NCBI GenBank assembly: GCA_016201205.1
Contig: JACQDF010000148.1
Location: forward strand, 1 to 50,211
Direction: 5' to 3'
DNA from: Acidobacteriota bacterium
GTDB taxonomy: Bacteria > Acidobacteriota > Terriglobia > Bryobacterales > Bryobacteraceae
Length of the DNA: 50,211 nucleotides
The stretch's first letter is position 1, and each line of letters opens with the position of its first letter. Positions 15,867 through 29,251 of the stretch are shown piece by piece. Both the position numbers and the translations under genes were made by a program. Under the pieces are notes generated by a model. That model saw only the letters and a list, made by a program, of their open reading frames with translations. It searched no databases and had not been told where the DNA came from.

Positions 15867-18800
15867 ATGCGAGCATTCCTGCTGCTGGCCATTCTCTTTT
15901 GTATGGCCGCTCCAGAGTCATTTTCCCAGGCAACGGACGCTACGCTTTCAGGCGCCGTTGTGGATCCTACTCGAGCCGCCATTCCCGGCGCCCGGATCAG
16001 TGCGCAAAACACTCGCACCGGCGTCGTCACCTCGACTGCGACAAACCAATCCGGCCTGTACCTTTTCGCCGCGCTTCCGCCGGGGGTCTACCGTGTCAGC
16101 GCTTCGGTGGCGAACTTCAAGAATTCTGTTTTTAACGAAGTCATCCTCGAGGTCGGCGCACGCCTAACGCTCGATTTTCGCCTCGAGCTCAGCAGCACCG
16201 CGGAAACCGTCGAAGTAAGCGCGGAAGCGGAATCCTCGCTGGGTTATGCCACCAGCTCGATCGGCGGCATGGTCACCGCTCGCAAGGTTCTCGAGCTTCC
16301 GGTCACGTCACGCAACGCACTCGGTCTGGTCGCTTTGCAGGCCGGCGTCGTCGGCGACAACTTCGCCGGCGCCCGCATCGGCGCACTCAACATCCAGATT
16401 GACGGCATCAACACGCAGGACGCGCGCATCAACGTCGGCGTCTCGTCCACTATCTTCCCCAGCACGGACCGCATCCAGGAGTTCCGGGTCATCACCTCAC
16501 CGGTCGACGCCGAGCTCGGCCGCGGCTCGGGCCAGATCCAGATGATCACCCGCTCGGGAACCAGCCAGTATCACGGCAGCCTGTTTGATTTCCACCGCAA
16601 CACCGCTCTCAACGCCAACACCTTCTTCAACAACCAGCGAGGCGCCGACCCCCGCACCGGGCAACCCGTCTCACCGCGCAATATTCTGATCCGGAACCAG
16701 TTTGGCGGACGCGCCGGCGGCCCCATCCTCAAGAACCGCACGTTCTTCCACTTCCTCTACGAAGGCCAGCGCATCCGTACGCGTGACGCCATCACGACCA
16801 CCGTGCTCACCGAGCCCGCCCGGCGCGGCCTGTTCCGCTTTTTCCCCGGCGTGCAGAACGGCAATGCCGAATCCTCCAGTCCCGTGGTCGACTTGCAGGG
16901 CAGCCCCGTTCGTCCGGCCGCCGCCACCGGGGACCTGGTCACCGCCAGCGTGTTTAACCGCGATCCGGCGCGCCTCAGCCCCGATTCCACCGCCATGGTG
17001 CAAAAGCTGCTTGATCTGACACCGCTGCCCAACAACTTCCGCCTCGGCGATGGCCTCAACACCGCCGGCTTCACCTGGAGCCGCCGCGGCACCGACGATC
17101 GCAACCAGCTTAACCTCAAGATCGATCATATTCTCAGCAACAATCACCGCCTCGCTTTCTCCTGGAGCCGCGACGCCGAGCAGGCTTCCAATGGGTTCAT
17201 CCCCCAGGCCTTCCCCCAAAGCCCCGGCGGCTCCGTCATCCAGCGCGACTCCGTTTATGCACTCACGCTCACCTCCTCGCTGAAACCCGCATTGGTGAAT
17301 GAAGTGCGAATGGGCGCGCTGCTTCCCAGATACCGCTTCTATGCGCCCTGGGAGATCGAAGGCGGCAATATCCTGCCGAGCGTTGCCAACCAGCCCTACG
17401 CCGCCGTGTTTGCCACCGTCACCAACCCCATCAACCAGGAAAACGACCCCCAGGGACGCATCTCCCCGAACTACCAATTCTTCGACAAAGTGAGCTGGCT
17501 TAGCGGAAAGCACACCTTCAAGTTCGGCGGCCAGGTCTGGTTTGTCAGCACCAACGGCTTCAATTCCTTCGACGTGCTGCCGCGCGTCAACCTGGGGGCC
17601 GGCGGCTTGCCGGTGCGCAACATCGACACCATCCGCGGCATCGGTCGCAATCAAGGTCTCGCGCAAAGTCTTCTTACCGATTTAAGCGGCTCGGTCGCCA
17701 GTATCCGCCAGGCGTTCAATTCTCCCGGAGGCGCAAGACCCGCCTTTCTGGCAGGCGAGCCCAAGCAGCGCACCTGGCGCGACCGCGAGTTCGCCTTCTT
17801 CTTTCAGGACGACATCAAAGTCACCAGGGACCTTACGCTCAATCTCGGCTTCCGCTACGAATGGTTCGGCGTGCCTTGGGATGCCAACGGCAAAACGGCC
17901 GCCCTGACGGGCGGCTCGGCGGGCATCTTCGGCATCACCGGCACAAGCTTCGGCGATCTTTATCTCCCCGGCCGCCTCAACGGCTCGATGACCAACGTCG
18001 AGCCGGTCGGCCCCAACTCGCCGAATCCCTCCCGCCAGCTTTACGCAAACGACTGGAATAACTGGGCGCCGGTGATCGGAGTGGCCTGGAATCTGCCCTT
18101 CTTCGGCAGGGGCAAGACGGTCCTCCGGGCCGGCTACAGCGTCGGCTATGAGCGCAACTCCCTTCGCCTGGTGGACGTGATCAGCGGCGACCAGCCCGGC
18201 TTGCGCTCGGTGAACACCTTCACCAGCGGCAACGCGATGAGCCTGTCCAATATCACGCTGCCGCTCGCGCCCGTGGGCGGCGTCCTGGAAACCGTGCCAC
18301 TGACGGACCGCCTGCAAGTCGTGCGCTCCTACGACTCCGGACTGCGATCCCCCTACGTGCAGAACTTCAACGCCTCGATGGACCGCACCTTGCCTGGTCG
18401 CACCACGCTTTCGCTCCGCTACGTCGCCAACAAAGGCACCCGGCTCATCCGCGGCGCCAGCGTCAATGAGCACATGATTCTGGAGAACGGCCTGCTCGAG
18501 GCCTTCCGCGTCACCCAGGCCGGCGGCAACGCGCCCTTGTTCGACCGCCTGCTGAAGGGTCTCAACGTGCCCGGCTTCGGCATCGTCGACGGGGTCCGCC
18601 TCTCCGGCTCGAGGGTTTTCCGGGAGGCCAACACTACCACCCAGGGCTACCTCGCTTTCAACAACGTGGGCACATTCTCCTCTTACCTCAACAACACGCC
18701 GTACCTGACCAACATTCGCGGCGGCCTGCTGCACAACGGCGGCTTCCCCGAAAACTGGATTGTGCCCAACGCGCAGTTCGGTGACGCCCGGCTCACCGGC

Positions 18801-19640
18801 AACTTCGCGGGCTCCACCTACCATTCCATGCAGGTCGAGGTGATCAAGCGCTTCACCGCCGGCTGGACCTTCCAGGGGAACTACACCTGGTCGAAGTCGC
18901 TGGGCGAAGAAGAGGGCGCCGGTCAGGAGATGGTCGATTCCTATCGCGATTTTCGTAACTGGCGCCTGGACAAACGGCTTCTCTCCTTCCACCGCACGCA
19001 TGTCATCCGCACCAACGGACTGTGGGAGCTGCCGTTCGGGCCTGGCAAGAAGCTGCTCAGCTCGAGCCGTGGCGCGCTGTCGCGGATCGTGGACGGCTGG
19101 CAGATAGGATCCATCTTCAACATCTTCTCCGGCGCTCCGCTCGCTGTTTCCTCCGGCGCCGCCACCTACAACAATTTCGGAGACAACACGGCGGTGGCGG
19201 CTTCCCCGTTGGACAAGGGCCTGGGAGAAGTGCATCGCCAGGGCAACGGCGTCGTCTATTTTACCGGCATGAAGCAGGTGACGGATCCATTCGTCGCCGG
19301 CATCACCACCCAAGGCTCTGTCCAGAGCCGCAGCACGCTGCGCGCGATCACCGATTCGGCCGGCAACCTGCTCTTCGTCAACCCGGCGCCCGGATTCCCC
19401 GGCACTCTGGCCCCTCGCTTCCTGGAAGGACCCGGCTCGTACCGCCTTGATCTCAACGTGATCAAAACGATCCGGATTACGGAAACCAGGAACGTGCAGT
19501 TCGACGCGATTCTCCAGGACGCTTTCAACAGCCCGCAGTTCGGCAACCCGAACACGGACATTAACTCGCTCAGCTTCGGGCGGATCACCGGCGCCGGCGG
19601 CAACCGCATTATTGTGATCGGCGTCCGCTTCAATTTTTGA
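15867..19640 (+). CDS. Oar-type TonB-dependent outer-membrane receptor with carboxypeptidase-regulatory N-terminal domain
   Basis: The ~1257-residue protein has a signal peptide (MRAFLLLAILFCMAAPESFS) and then a CarboxypepD_reg beta-sandwich (about residues 25-105: TLSGAVVDPTRAAIPGARIS). A plug-like domain includes LPVTSRNALGLVALQAG and the RSGTSQYHGSLFDFHRN stretch. A long beta-barrel ends in VIGVRFNF, the terminal aromatic expected for outer-membrane insertion. This is the Oar/cellulose-degradation-type receptor greatly expanded in Solibacter-like Acidobacteriota; the substrate is unknown. ATG 15846 is also in frame, but 15867 has an AGGGG at suitable spacing and begins the signal peptide. 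The gene has its own promoter and is not part of the EPS operon. Confidence 0.93.
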   Translation: MRAFLLLAILFCMAAPESFSQATDATLSGAVVDPTRAAIPGARISAQNTRTGVVTSTATNQSGLYLFAALPPGVYRVSASVANFKNSVFNEVILEVGARLTLDFRLELSSTAETVEVSAEAESSLGYATSSIGGMVTARKVLELPVTSRNALGLVALQAGVVGDNFAGARIGALNIQIDGINTQDARINVGVSSTIFPSTDRIQEFRVITSPVDAELGRGSGQIQMITRSGTSQYHGSLFDFHRNTALNANTFFNNQRGADPRTGQPVSPRNILIRNQFGGRAGGPILKNRTFFHFLYEGQRIRTRDAITTTVLTEPARRGLFRFFPGVQNGNAESSSPVVDLQGSPVRPAAATGDLVTASVFNRDPARLSPDSTAMVQKLLDLTPLPNNFRLGDGLNTAGFTWSRRGTDDRNQLNLKIDHILSNNHRLAFSWSRDAEQASNGFIPQAFPQSPGGSVIQRDSVYALTLTSSLKPALVNEVRMGALLPRYRFYAPWEIEGGNILPSVANQPYAAVFATVTNPINQENDPQGRISPNYQFFDKVSWLSGKHTFKFGGQVWFVSTNGFNSFDVLPRVNLGAGGLPVRNIDTIRGIGRNQGLAQSLLTDLSGSVASIRQAFNSPGGARPAFLAGEPKQRTWRDREFAFFFQDDIKVTRDLTLNLGFRYEWFGVPWDANGKTAALTGGSAGIFGITGTSFGDLYLPGRLNGSMTNVEPVGPNSPNPSRQLYANDWNNWAPVIGVAWNLPFFGRGKTVLRAGYSVGYERNSLRLVDVISGDQPGLRSVNTFTSGNAMSLSNITLPLAPVGGVLETVPLTDRLQVVRSYDSGLRSPYVQNFNASMDRTLPGRTTLSLRYVANKGTRLIRGASVNEHMILENGLLEAFRVTQAGGNAPLFDRLLKGLNVPGFGIVDGVRLSGSRVFREANTTTQGYLAFNNVGTFSSYLNNTPYLTNIRGGLLHNGGFPENWIVPNAQFGDARLTGNFAGSTYHSMQVEVIKRFTAGWTFQGNYTWSKSLGEEEGAGQEMVDSYRDFRNWRLDKRLLSFHRTHVIRTNGLWELPFGPGKKLLSSSRGALSRIVDGWQIGSIFNIFSGAPLAVSSGAATYNNFGDNTAVAASPLDKGLGEVHRQGNGVVYFTGMKQVTDPFVAGITTQGSVQSRSTLRAITDSAGNLLFVNPAPGFPGTLAPRFLEGPGSYRLDLNVIKTIRITETRNVQFDAILQDAFNSPQFGNPNTDINSLSFGRITGAGGNRIIVIGVRFNF

Positions 19641-19662
19641 GCATACAATAGGAATCAAGACC

Positions 19663-20691
19663 ATGCTCCTCGCATTCGCTCTCGCCATCTCGATCGTCCC
19701 CGGAACGCCGGACGCCACTTACCGCCAGCCGCAGATCGCCGTCACGGACAAGCTCATCGCTCTGACCTTCGGAGCAGGCAACAACGTCTACTTCGCATCC
19801 TCACATGACGGCGGAGCCGCCTTCTCGACGCCAGTGCACGTCAATGCGCACGACCCCGGCAAACTTCCCCTTGGCCGCCATCGCGGCCCGCGGATCGCCA
19901 TCAGCGGCAACAGCATCGTGATCACTGCCATCCTCGGCAAGAGCGGCGGCGGCGCCGACGGCGACGTCTTTAGCTGGCACTCGACCGACGGCGGAAAGAC
20001 CTTCTCCCACGGCGTTCGCGTCAACGACGTTGAGCGCGCCGCCCGTGAAGGCCTCCACGCCATGGCTGCTTCGAACAACGCCGTCTTTGCCACCTGGCTC
20101 GACTTGCGCGAAAAAGGCACTCGCCTCTACGGCAGCGTCAGCCGCGACGGAGGTCACACGTGGTCCAAAAACGTCCTCGTCTACGAATCGCCCGACGGCC
20201 ACATCTGCGAATGCTGCCATCCTTCCGCCATGATCACGCCCAGCGGCGAGATCTATGCCATGTGGCGCAACCGGCTCAACGGCGCCCGCGACATGTATGC
20301 TGCCAGCTCGACTGACGGCGGCAAGACTTTCGCCGCTGCCGCCAGGCTCGGCACCGGCACTTGGCCGCTGAACGCCTGCCCCATGGACGGCGGCGGCATC
20401 ACCATCGCCCGCGACGGTAAAGTCTGGTCTGCCTTCCGCCGCGAAAACACCGTCATTCTCGCGCAAGCCACGGAAAAAGAGCTGGGGAGCGGCAAAGACC
20501 CCGCCATCGCCGCCGGCAAGAAAGGCGTCGCCGTCGCCTGGACCGAAGGCGGCATTCGAGCTCTCGTCCCAGGGAAAGACGAACCCGAGACCCTCGACGC
20601 GGCCGGCGCCTTCGCTCACCTCGCCGGCGCGGACCACATCTACGCCGCCTGGGAGAGCGGCCATACCATCAAGGTCGCCCGCATCGACTGA
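19663..20691 (+). CDS. exported Asp-box (BNR) repeat protein, sialidase-fold beta-propeller
   Basis: The 342-residue protein starts with a short hydrophobic signal-like segment (MLLAFALAISIV). It contains at least four Asp-box motifs of the S-x-D-G-G-x-x-[FW] type: SHDGGAAFS, STDGGKTFSH, SRDGGHTWSK and STDGGKTFAA. Such boxes mark six-bladed propellers of the sialidase superfamily. A cysteine cluster CECCHPS lies near residue 185. The Arg triad and FRIP motif of true sialidases could not be recognised, so an exo-sialidase activity is not claimed. An AGGA lies 9 bases before the ATG. It follows the receptor by 22 bases and ends flush with the next start (TGA then ATG). Confidence 0.8.
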   Translation: MLLAFALAISIVPGTPDATYRQPQIAVTDKLIALTFGAGNNVYFASSHDGGAAFSTPVHVNAHDPGKLPLGRHRGPRIAISGNSIVITAILGKSGGGADGDVFSWHSTDGGKTFSHGVRVNDVERAAREGLHAMAASNNAVFATWLDLREKGTRLYGSVSRDGGHTWSKNVLVYESPDGHICECCHPSAMITPSGEIYAMWRNRLNGARDMYAASSTDGGKTFAAAARLGTGTWPLNACPMDGGGITIARDGKVWSAFRRENTVILAQATEKELGSGKDPAIAAGKKGVAVAWTEGGIRALVPGKDEPETLDAAGAFAHLAGADHIYAAWESGHTIKVARID

Positions 20692-21483
20692 ATGACCCAC
20701 TCGATCGCCAGCTCGCGCAATCCTCTTCTTAAGGACATTCGCCGCGCGATTGCGCGTGGCGCGCTCACCGAAGATGGCTGCGCCGTGGCCGAAACCTTCC
20801 ACCTGCTCGAAGAAGCCCTCCGCAGCGATTGTGACGTGCGCACCGTGCTGGCAGCCGAATCCGTTCGCGGAGCCGTCGAACGCCACGTCCGCAAGCTCGA
20901 CGGCGTGCGCTTCGCCGTCGTCGCCGACGCCGTGTTCGAAGAGCTGGCCACCACCGAAACCAGCCAGGGCGTGATCGCGCTTGTCAAACCGCCGCACTGG
21001 ACGCTCGATCAGCTCCTGCGCGGCCGCACGCTGCTCATCGTTCTCGATGGCGTGCAGGATCCCGGCAACGCGGGCGCCGTCGTCCGCGCCGCCGAAGCCT
21101 TCGGCGCCACCGGCGCCCTCTTCATCAAGGGATCCGTCAGCCCTTACAATGCAAAAACGCTGCGGGCGTCGGCCGGCTCACTCTTCCGTCTGCCGGTGGT
21201 CCACGGTGTCGATCCGGTGCTGGCGCGCACGGCCATGGCCCAGAACCGGCTCGACGTCTACGCTGCCGTCCCCGCAGCCGCCAAAAAACTGGACGAAGTC
21301 GACTTCACCCGCCGTGCCGCCATCCTCATCGGCAGCGAAGCGCACGGCGTCAGCGACAAGCTTCGCGGCGCCGCCATCGATGTCGCCATCCCCACCGTTG
21401 GCGTCGAATCGCTCAATGCCGCCATGGCCGCTTCCATCCTGCTGTACGAAGCAAGCCGCCAGCGCCGCTTGCGCCAGCCATGA
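20692..21483 (+). CDS. TrmH/SpoU-family RNA 2'-O-methyltransferase
   Basis: The 263-residue protein has an N-terminal RNA-binding-like domain and a C-terminal SPOUT knot domain with the three family motifs: LDGVQDPGNAGAVVRAAEAF (motif 1), ILIGSEAHGVSD (motif 2) and VESLNAAMAASILLYEASRQ (motif 3). SpoU enzymes use S-adenosylmethionine to methylate ribose 2'-OH in rRNA or tRNA. The exact target (for example a 23S rRNA site) cannot be decided. The ATG follows the upstream TGA without a gap and the stop overlaps the rarA start (ATGA), so the three genes are likely co-translated. A second, different SpoU enzyme (rlmB) lies at 30049. Confidence 0.9.
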   Translation: MTHSIASSRNPLLKDIRRAIARGALTEDGCAVAETFHLLEEALRSDCDVRTVLAAESVRGAVERHVRKLDGVRFAVVADAVFEELATTETSQGVIALVKPPHWTLDQLLRGRTLLIVLDGVQDPGNAGAVVRAAEAFGATGALFIKGSVSPYNAKTLRASAGSLFRLPVVHGVDPVLARTAMAQNRLDVYAAVPAAAKKLDEVDFTRRAAILIGSEAHGVSDKLRGAAIDVAIPTVGVESLNAAMAASILLYEASRQRRLRQP

Positions 21484-22814
21484 GCCTGTTCGAGTCCAAC
21501 CCGCTGGCCGCCGCCGAGGCCTTCGATCTCTCCAGCCCGCTCGCCGAGCGCATGCGCCCGCGCTCCCTCGATGAGTTCGTCGGCCAACAGCATATCCTCG
21601 GCCCAGGCAAGCCGCTGCGGCTGCAAATCGAGCGCGATCAGCTCAGCTCGATGATTCTCTGGGGCCCGCCGGGCGTCGGCAAGACTTCGCTCGCCCGCCT
21701 CATCGCCCGCCTCACCCACTGCGATTTTGTCCCCTTCAGCGCCGTCACCAGCGGCATCAAGGAAGTCAAAGCCATCATGGCCGAAGCCGAGCACATCCGC
21801 AGGCTCGGCCGCCGCACCATCCTCTTCATCGACGAAATCCACCGCTTCAACAAATCGCAGCAGGACGCGTTCCTGCCCTATGTCGAAAGAGGCGATGTCA
21901 TCCTGATCGGCGCAACCACGGAGAATCCGTCCTTCGAGGTCATCTCCGCTCTGCTCTCGCGCTGCAAGGTCTACACCCTCCGCTCCCTCTCAACGGATGA
22001 GATCATCATCCTGCTCCGGCGTGCGCTCCAGGACGTGGAACGCGGTCTCGGCGGCACCCATCTCGCGATCACCGGCGAGCAGCTCGAGCAGATCGCCATC
22101 TACTCGAACGGCGATGCCCGCTCCGCCTACACGGCGCTCGAACTGGCGGCCAACGCCGCCGCCAACGGTCAGCTCTCCGCCGAAACGCTGGAAGACGTCC
22201 TCCAGCGAAAGATGCTCCTCTATGACAAAGCCGGCGAGGAGCACTTCAATCTCATCTCCGCTCTGCACAAGTCCGTGCGCTCTTCCGACGCCGATGCCGC
22301 TCTCTACTGGCTGGCGCGCATGCTCGAAGCCGGCGAGGACCGCCTCTACATCGCCCGCCGCCTCGTCCGCATGGCCATCGAAGACATCGGCCTTGCCGAT
22401 CCGCGCGCCCTCGAACAGGCCATCGCCGCCATGCAGGCCGTCCACTTCCTCGGCATCCCCGAAGGCGATCAGGCGCTCGCGCAGATCGCCCTCTACCTCG
22501 CCCTCGCTCCCAAATCCGACGCCGCTTACAAAGCGCTGCTCACGGCGCAGCAAGCCGCCCGAACCGCCCTCGCCGAGCCCGTGCCGCTTCATCTTCGCAA
22601 CGCTCCGACGCGCCTCATGAAGGAGCTCGGCTACAGCAAAGGCTACCAGCATGCCCATGATTTCGCGGACGCGATTACCGCCATGGAATGCCTGCCCCCC
22701 TCGCTTGCCGGAACCCGCTTCTATCACCCCACCGACCGCGGCATCGAAAAACGCATCGCCGAGCGCCTTCGGAGCATGGGCCCTCGGCCCGCGCCGGAAT
22801 CCGACCCAAAGTAA
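21480..22814 (+). CDS. rarA: replication-associated recombination protein A (RarA/MgsA AAA+ ATPase)
   Basis: RarA acts at stalled replication forks, together with SSB. The 444-residue length equals the family norm. It opens with the typical PLAERMRPRSLDEFVGQQH, followed by Walker A GPPGVGKT (K68), Walker B ILFIDEIHR (D118, E119), sensor 1 GATTENPSFEV, and arginine-finger region LLSRCKVY. The C-terminal tetramerisation domain shows YWLARMLEAGEDRLYIARRL and RFYHPTDRGIEKRIAERL. The 4-base overlap with the methyltransferase gene suggests translational coupling. Confidence 0.95.
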   Translation: MSLFESNPLAAAEAFDLSSPLAERMRPRSLDEFVGQQHILGPGKPLRLQIERDQLSSMILWGPPGVGKTSLARLIARLTHCDFVPFSAVTSGIKEVKAIMAEAEHIRRLGRRTILFIDEIHRFNKSQQDAFLPYVERGDVILIGATTENPSFEVISALLSRCKVYTLRSLSTDEIIILLRRALQDVERGLGGTHLAITGEQLEQIAIYSNGDARSAYTALELAANAAANGQLSAETLEDVLQRKMLLYDKAGEEHFNLISALHKSVRSSDADAALYWLARMLEAGEDRLYIARRLVRMAIEDIGLADPRALEQAIAAMQAVHFLGIPEGDQALAQIALYLALAPKSDAAYKALLTAQQAARTALAEPVPLHLRNAPTRLMKELGYSKGYQHAHDFADAITAMECLPPSLAGTRFYHPTDRGIEKRIAERLRSMGPRPAPESDPK

Positions 22815-23299
22815 AATGCGTAGTATTGTGCTCCTTCTTGTTTTGCTCCTGGAAGCAGCCCTCGCCGAAGATCTCCCCCGACAGTTCGCCGGGATCATTG
22901 CCGCCAATTGCCTCTCCTGCCACGGCGAAGCAATGAGAATGTCCGGCCTCGATCTCGGTTCCCGTGAAGGGATGCTCAAAGGCGGAACGCGCGGTTCCGC
23001 TCTCATCCCCGGCGATCCTGTCAACAGCCGCATCGCCCGCCTGGCCGCTCACCTCGAGCAGCCTTCCATGCCCCCCGGCAGGAAACCTTGGCAGATCGAA
23101 GTCATTCGCCGCTGGATCGGCACCGGCGCCCCGCTCAACCGGCCTATTGAAGGCGCCATCGTCGGCGAAACCGACGAATTCGGCTACAAGGTCGCCGCCG
23201 GCGGCAAGTCGATCAACGATCTGCACGCCACCATCCTGCATCTGGCGGGGCTCGACCACGAAAAGCTCACCTACTTCCACAACGGCCGCCACATGCGGC

Positions 23300-26822
<3,523 letters not shown>

Positions 26823-26847
<25 letters not shown>

Positions 26848-27809
26848 CCGGCCTGATGCTGTCCCGCGCCGGGCTCAACCGCTGGTGTCCGCGCGCCACG
26901 CCGCTGCTGTTGATCGCGGTCAACCTCCCCGATGCCGACATCGTGACGCGGTTCGGCGGCGTGCTCAACTACCTCGATCACCACCGCGGCATCACGCATT
27001 CCCTGGCCGCCGCGCCTTTGCTGGCGGCCGCTGCCGCCGTGCTGCTGCGCCTGGCCGGACGCAAGCCGCTTCCCTGGCTCCGCGCCGTCCTCACCGCCCT
27101 GATCGGCGTCCTGTCCCATCTGCTGATGGACTGGAGCAATGTGTACGGCATCCGCCTGCTGCTGCCGTTTGAAGACACGATGTGGCGGCTCGATGTCCTC
27201 AACATCGTCGACCTTTCGATCTGGGGCGTGCTGCTGCTGTCGATCGCCGGCCCGGCGCTGTCCCGGCTGGTCAGCTCGGAGATCGGCGCCAGATCCGGGA
27301 CCGGCCAAGGCGCGGCCGTTTTCGGGCTGATGTTTGTGATCCTTTACAGCGGCGCGCGCTGCGCTCTGCATGAGCGTGCGATTCAGACGCTGAACTCGCA
27401 TCTCTATCGCGGCGAGGTTGCGCGCCGTGTCGCTGCCTTTCCCCACCTGGCAAACCCGCTGCAATGGACCGGCCTTGTCGAGGGGAGCAGCTTTGTCATC
27501 CTTCATCGCATGAATCTGCTGCTTCCCTTTGATCCGACCGGAGGCGCGACCTTCTACCCTCCGCAGCCCTCGCACGCACTCGACGTCGCGCGGAACACGG
27601 ACACCTTCGTCCGGTACCTGCGCTTCTCGCAGTTTCCCTTCTTCCAGGTGACGCCCGCTGACAAGCCGGAGGGCGGCATGCGCGTTCAGGCAATGGACCT
27701 TCGCTTCGGCGATCCAGCCGCGCCGCGCTTTGTCGCCACCGCCGTGCTGGATGCCGCAAGGAAAGTTGTCGAGGAGAATTATACGTTCGGGCCGCTGCGC
27801 CCGCGTTAG
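26823..27809 (+). CDS. membrane-bound metal-dependent hydrolase (YdjM/YbcI family)
   Basis: The 328-residue protein matches the LexA-regulated-type membrane hydrolase family: an N-terminal MDNLTHTLTGLML with its histidine, NLPDADIV with its aspartates, and LDHHRGITHS, together forming the probable metal site. Several hydrophobic helices follow (about residues 65-85, 95-120, 140-160, 180-195). The C-terminal ~130 residues are a soluble domain seen in longer members. It starts within the end of the lipid kinase gene, so translation is probably coupled. The substrate is unknown. Confidence 0.85.
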
Positions 27810-27818
27810 CATACCAAT

Positions 27819-29237
27819 ATGGAATATCCGATGCGCATTGGCGGCGAGCCTGTTCGCTCCTCGCACCCGCAAGACGTTCAGCTTCCTTACGACGGCAGCA
27901 CCGTCGGCACCATTTTCCAGGCCGACAAGGAGATCGTGGATGCAGGCGTCGCCTCGGCCACCGCAGCGGCGCCCGTGATGCGTGAGATGACTCTCGATGA
28001 GCGCGCCGCCATCCTCCGCGGCGCACACGCAAAGCTGCTTTCGAGGAAAGAAGAATTCGCCAGGGCAATCAGCTCGGAATCCGGAAAGCCGCTCAAGGAG
28101 GCGCGCATCGAGACCGACCGCTCGGCGCTCACGCTGCTGTTTGCGAGCGAAGAAGCGCACCGGCTGCACGGCGAAGTCGTGCCGATGGATGCTTCTCCGG
28201 CCGGCAAAGGCCATTGGGCGATGACGGTGCGCGAGCCGCTGGGCGTCATCGCCGCCATCACGCCGTTCAACTTCCCGCTGAATCTGGCAATGCACAAAAT
28301 CGGCCCGGCGCTGGCGGCCGGCAACTCCGTGGTCCACAAGCCCGCGTCCTCGACGCCGATCAGCGCGGTGATGATGGCCGATCTGTTCAGCGAATGCGGC
28401 CTGCCAAAAGGCGCGCTCAATGTGATCACCGGCCCCGGAGGCTCGATCGGCGAGCAGCTTGTGTTTCACAAAGACATTGCGATGATCACCTTCACCGGCA
28501 GCGCCGAGGTCGGCCTGCGGCTGCGGAATCTGGCGGGCCTGAAGCGGGTGACGCTCGAGCTCGGCAACAACTCCGCTGTCATCATCGAGAACGACGCAAA
28601 TCTCGAGGACGCCGTTCCGCGCTGCGTCGCCGGCAGCTACGCCCACTCGGGCCAGGTTTGCATCTCCGTGCAGCGCATCTACGTGCACCAGGACATCCGT
28701 GGCGAGTTCATCGACCGCTTTGTCGAACACGCTCGCAAGCTGAAGCTCGGCCATCCCCATGACAATGCGACCGACATCAGCTCGCTGATCACCGAGCAGG
28801 AGGCCGAGCGGGTCGAAAGCTGGATTGAAGAAGCGGTCCAGCACGGCGCCAAACTCCTGGCGGGCGGCCGGCGCACACGGGCGACCATCGAGCCCGCGGT
28901 GCTGGCCGATGTCCCTGCCAACGTGCAGATCTCCTGCCGCGAAGCCTTCGGCCCGGTGGCCGGCATCAACTCCTACCGCACGCTGGACGAGGCGATTGCG
29001 CTGGTGAATGCATCCGACTACGGCTTGCAGGCAGGCATCTACACCCGGGATATCCAAAAGGCGTTTACCGCCGCGCGCAAGATCCACGTGGGCGGGTTCA
29101 TGATCAACCAGATCCCGCAGTACCGCGTGGATCAGATGCCCTATGGCGGGGTGAAGATGAGCGGCGCCGGCCGCGAAGGTCCCAAATACGCGATCGAAGA
29201 GATGACAGAGTCGAAGCTGATCTGCTGGAAGATTTAA
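27819..29237 (+). CDS. NAD(P)-dependent aldehyde dehydrogenase
   Basis: The 472-residue protein is a standard ALDH: N151 in ITPFNFPLNL, the cofactor motif FTGSAEVG, general base E247 in TLELGNNSAVI, and nucleophile C281 in SGQVCISVQR. The C-terminal FGPVAGINSY and PYGGVKMSGAGREG are also present. The LELGNNS and QVCISVQR variants resemble lactaldehyde/ glyceraldehyde-type and BADH-like members, but substrate cannot be fixed. ATG 27819 lacks a good ribosome-binding site; ATG 27831 is a possible alternative. It lies 9 bases after the hydrolase gene and is the end of this plus-strand group. Confidence 0.93.
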   Translation: MEYPMRIGGEPVRSSHPQDVQLPYDGSTVGTIFQADKEIVDAGVASATAAAPVMREMTLDERAAILRGAHAKLLSRKEEFARAISSESGKPLKEARIETDRSALTLLFASEEAHRLHGEVVPMDASPAGKGHWAMTVREPLGVIAAITPFNFPLNLAMHKIGPALAAGNSVVHKPASSTPISAVMMADLFSECGLPKGALNVITGPGGSIGEQLVFHKDIAMITFTGSAEVGLRLRNLAGLKRVTLELGNNSAVIIENDANLEDAVPRCVAGSYAHSGQVCISVQRIYVHQDIRGEFIDRFVEHARKLKLGHPHDNATDISSLITEQEAERVESWIEEAVQHGAKLLAGGRRTRATIEPAVLADVPANVQISCREAFGPVAGINSYRTLDEAIALVNASDYGLQAGIYTRDIQKAFTAARKIHVGGFMINQIPQYRVDQMPYGGVKMSGAGREGPKYAIEEMTESKLICWKI

Positions 29238-29251
29238 CCTCATCCGGGCAT

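Noticed and set aside
17682..19718. 678-residue minus-strand frame under the Oar receptor
   Set aside because: Low-complexity Ala/Gly/Val/Asp translation typical of antisense to a biased gene; the plus-strand receptor is unmistakable.
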